A stretch of DNA of 6,976 nt from Lachnospiraceae bacterium (GTDB taxonomy: Bacteria > Bacillota_A > Clostridia > Lachnospirales > Lachnospiraceae): NCBI GenBank assembly GCA_017634255.1, contig JAGBNT010000009.1, positions 1 to 6,976 on the forward strand, read 5' to 3'. Of this stretch, positions 5,557 through 6,976 are shown piece by piece (within the stretch, counting starts at the first letter, position 1; each line of letters begins with the position of its first letter). A program made the position numbers and the translations under genes. Under the pieces are notes generated by a model. That model was not told the origin of the DNA and did not search any database. It saw only the letters and a list, made by a program, of their open reading frames with translations.

Positions 5557-6393
5557 ATGAAAACAATCCGAATTGGAAAAAGCAACCGTGCCGCTTTTAA
5601 CGGCATACTCTTTGAGCCGGAGCCGGCCTTCTCCGATGCTCCCGAGAGACTGGGGGTCGTGGACGATGACGGCACGCCCTGTGCTACTGCCATATATACC
5701 CTTGAGCCTGACAGGATGCTGCTAAATACTATCTATGTTGTTCCCGGGTACCGCAGACGGGGCGCAGGCTCACTTCTCATTCAGAGCCTGATAGACATCG
5801 GAAAAAAGCACGGTGTTTTATTCATAACCTCCAATTTTTATCATGTACAGGAGGGCGTTACAGGTCTGCTGCTCTCCTTCGGCTTTCTGATAACTGAGGA
5901 ACCCGGAGTTTATTATTTCAGCCTGAATGAGGCGCTAAACAGCGATAATGTGCGTAAATATCTTTTTGACAAGCCTCTTAAGGGTATCTGCAAAGCCTGG
6001 AGCGAGCTGAACGAAAAGGAAAGGACGCAGGCGAGGAACCTTTTATCCGAAAACGATTACCCTCTTCTGCGTCTTAAAGAACCCGGCTTTCAACGCAATT
6101 TAAGCTTTTTTACCTTCAATTCCAAGGGTAGCCTTATGGGGCTGCTTCTGGTCTTCGCATTCGGAACCCAGGTCATAATCGATTATCTCCTCAGTGCAGG
6201 CAATAACAGTAACTTTATGCTCATCCTGTTCAAACGCTTTGCCGAAACCCTGAGCGCTATCCCGGAACACGAGCGGATCATGATCACGTTTCAGGCGGAA
6301 AATGAAAGCGCCGTCGGCCTGACCGAAAAGCTCCTGAACGAGAAATTAGTTGAAACCGATTTCGTATGTCATGCCGTGCTTGAGCTTTTCTGA
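5557..6393 (+). CDS. GNAT-family acetyltransferase with a probable second GNAT-like half
   Basis: This is a 278-residue cytoplasmic protein. Residues about 1-128 form a GNAT domain that would transfer an acyl group from acyl-CoA. The CoA-binding motif A is clear at about 57-75 (NTIYVVPGYRRRGAGSLLI), with the R-x-x-G-x-G pyrophosphate loop at R66, G69 and G71. The GFLITEEPGVYYFSL segment resembles the usual last strands. The remaining 150 residues exceed a normal single GNAT (about 150-180 in total). They contain FNSKGSLMGLLLVFAFGTQV and, near the end, ITFQAENESAVGLTEKLL, which resemble GNAT strands and the N-E-x-A helix, but no R-x-x-G-x-G loop is seen there. I infer a tandem GNAT with a degenerate C-terminal half. 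The start has AGGAAA 11 nt upstream. The gene lies 33 bp after the DUF4176 gene, probably co-transcribed. The substrate is unknown; modification of the neighbouring large protein is only a guess. Confidence 0.82.
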   Translation: MKTIRIGKSNRAAFNGILFEPEPAFSDAPERLGVVDDDGTPCATAIYTLEPDRMLLNTIYVVPGYRRRGAGSLLIQSLIDIGKKHGVLFITSNFYHVQEGVTGLLLSFGFLITEEPGVYYFSLNEALNSDNVRKYLFDKPLKGICKAWSELNEKERTQARNLLSENDYPLLRLKEPGFQRNLSFFTFNSKGSLMGLLLVFAFGTQVIIDYLLSAGNNSNFMLILFKRFAETLSAIPEHERIMITFQAENESAVGLTEKLLNEKLVETDFVCHAVLELF

Positions 6394-6445
6394 TCCGGTT
6401 TATCGCTTTGGAGCTTAGAAACTGCGGCGGATTTACTGCTAAATC

Positions 6446-6481
6446 AAGACTATCGTTATGTTATTCCAGACAGATAGTCTT
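6446..6481. terminator. Perfect 9-bp inverted repeat between convergent genes, candidate bidirectional terminator
   Basis: AAGACTATC (6446-6454) and GATAGTCTT (6473-6481) are exact reverse complements separated by 18 bases. The position between the convergent GNAT and fucosyltransferase genes fits a shared terminator. Against this, the stem is AT-rich, the loop is long, and only a pyrimidine-rich tract (TCTCCTTTCT) follows on the plus strand. The rest of 6394-6590 holds no gene that I can support. Confidence 0.35.
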
Positions 6482-6590
6482 CTCCTTTCTGACTTCCTGA
6501 TAAATTTCTCTATTTGCTGATACGCCGACCTGCAATACAGCATCTATAAAATGGTCTTACTTTCATCAGCCACACATTCCCGCAATGAGA

Positions 6591-6976
6591 TCACAGACAT
6601 ACCCATTTTTCGGGCCATATCCTTTCATCCACTTCCGTTGATTCCTTCCCGTGCCAGTTTGCCGGGTGTATAACCACCTTGTCATCGTTTTTGTTTATCC
6701 ATGCTGCCCATGCCGAAAACGTACTGTTCGCTGTAATATTATGCCTGCATAAGCTCATAGTCCAGAAATCCCTTAGCGCATCATTTCCTTCTACATATTT
6801 TACAGTATCTCCAAACAGGCGTTTACAGTATTCAATATCATCTGAAAAGCAATAAAAGACCGGATCTTCTGTATTTGCCCTGAAATAATCCATAGCCTTT
6901 TTATAGTATGATTCCGGAAGATCTGTCCCCAGTCTTACAAAATCTCCTCTACGTACATGGACGCTTACCGAATTGC
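6591..6976 (-). CDS. GT11-family fucosyltransferase (alpha-1,2-fucosyltransferase-like), C-terminal part, cut by the window edge
   Basis: The frame is open from the right edge (about 127 codons visible) to TGA at 6591-6593; the N-terminal half lies outside the window. The GT11 motifs are plain: VSVHVRRGDFV near the edge (the HxRRGD donor-binding motif), then YCFSDDIEYCKRLF, then MSLCRHNITANSTFSAWAAW, and near the end DDKVVIHPANWH. Family members are about 280-300 residues and transfer fucose from GDP-fucose, usually in an alpha-1,2 link to galactose, while building O-antigen-like, capsular or exopolysaccharide repeat units at the cytoplasmic face. The internal ATG at 6891-6893 is not the true start, because the HxRRGD motif lies upstream of it. 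The gene is convergent with the GNAT gene and probably belongs to a separate surface-glycan locus to the right. The acceptor specificity cannot be read. Confidence 0.9.
   Translation of the reverse strand, partial: NSVSVHVRRGDFVRLGTDLPESYYKKAMDYFRANTEDPVFYCFSDDIEYCKRLFGDTVKYVEGNDALRDFWTMSLCRHNITANSTFSAWAAWINKNDDKVVIHPANWHGKESTEVDERIWPEKWVCL

Overview
The window suggests a low-to-mid GC member of the Bacillota, probably a Clostridia/Lachnospiraceae-type anaerobe. The reasons are purine-rich Shine-Dalgarno sites, a sigma-A-like promoter before the first gene, and a DUF4176 protein, a family largely tied to Bacillota type VIIb secretion loci. The genus cannot be fixed from the sequence alone.

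Layout. Positions 1-364 have no intact gene. They hold a minus-strand open frame without a start codon (a likely gene remnant), a strong inverted repeat over its stop codon, and a promoter reading rightwards. Positions 365-3109 hold a TetR-family regulator followed by a 663-residue metallo-beta-lactamase-fold alkylsulfatase of the SdsA1 type without a signal peptide. Positions 3255-6393 hold three co-directional genes: an unrecognised 626-residue protein (Gln-rich start, helical middle, Gly/Ser/Ala-rich C-terminal third), a 100-residue DUF4176 protein and a 278-residue GNAT protein with an apparent second acetyltransferase-like half. A convergent gene, cut by the right edge, encodes the C-terminal part of a GT11-type fucosyltransferase.

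How the genes may work together. The TetR protein probably controls the adjacent sulfatase, which would hydrolyse alkyl sulfate esters in the cytoplasm. The following three genes look like a separate accessory cassette. DUF4176 points to a type VIIb secretion context, so the large protein is a candidate secreted effector or structural component and the GNAT protein a candidate partner or modifier. This last reading is inference: no LXG domain, WXG100 protein, EssC ATPase or recognisable toxin domain is visible here. The fucosyltransferase indicates that a surface-glycan locus may begin to the right.
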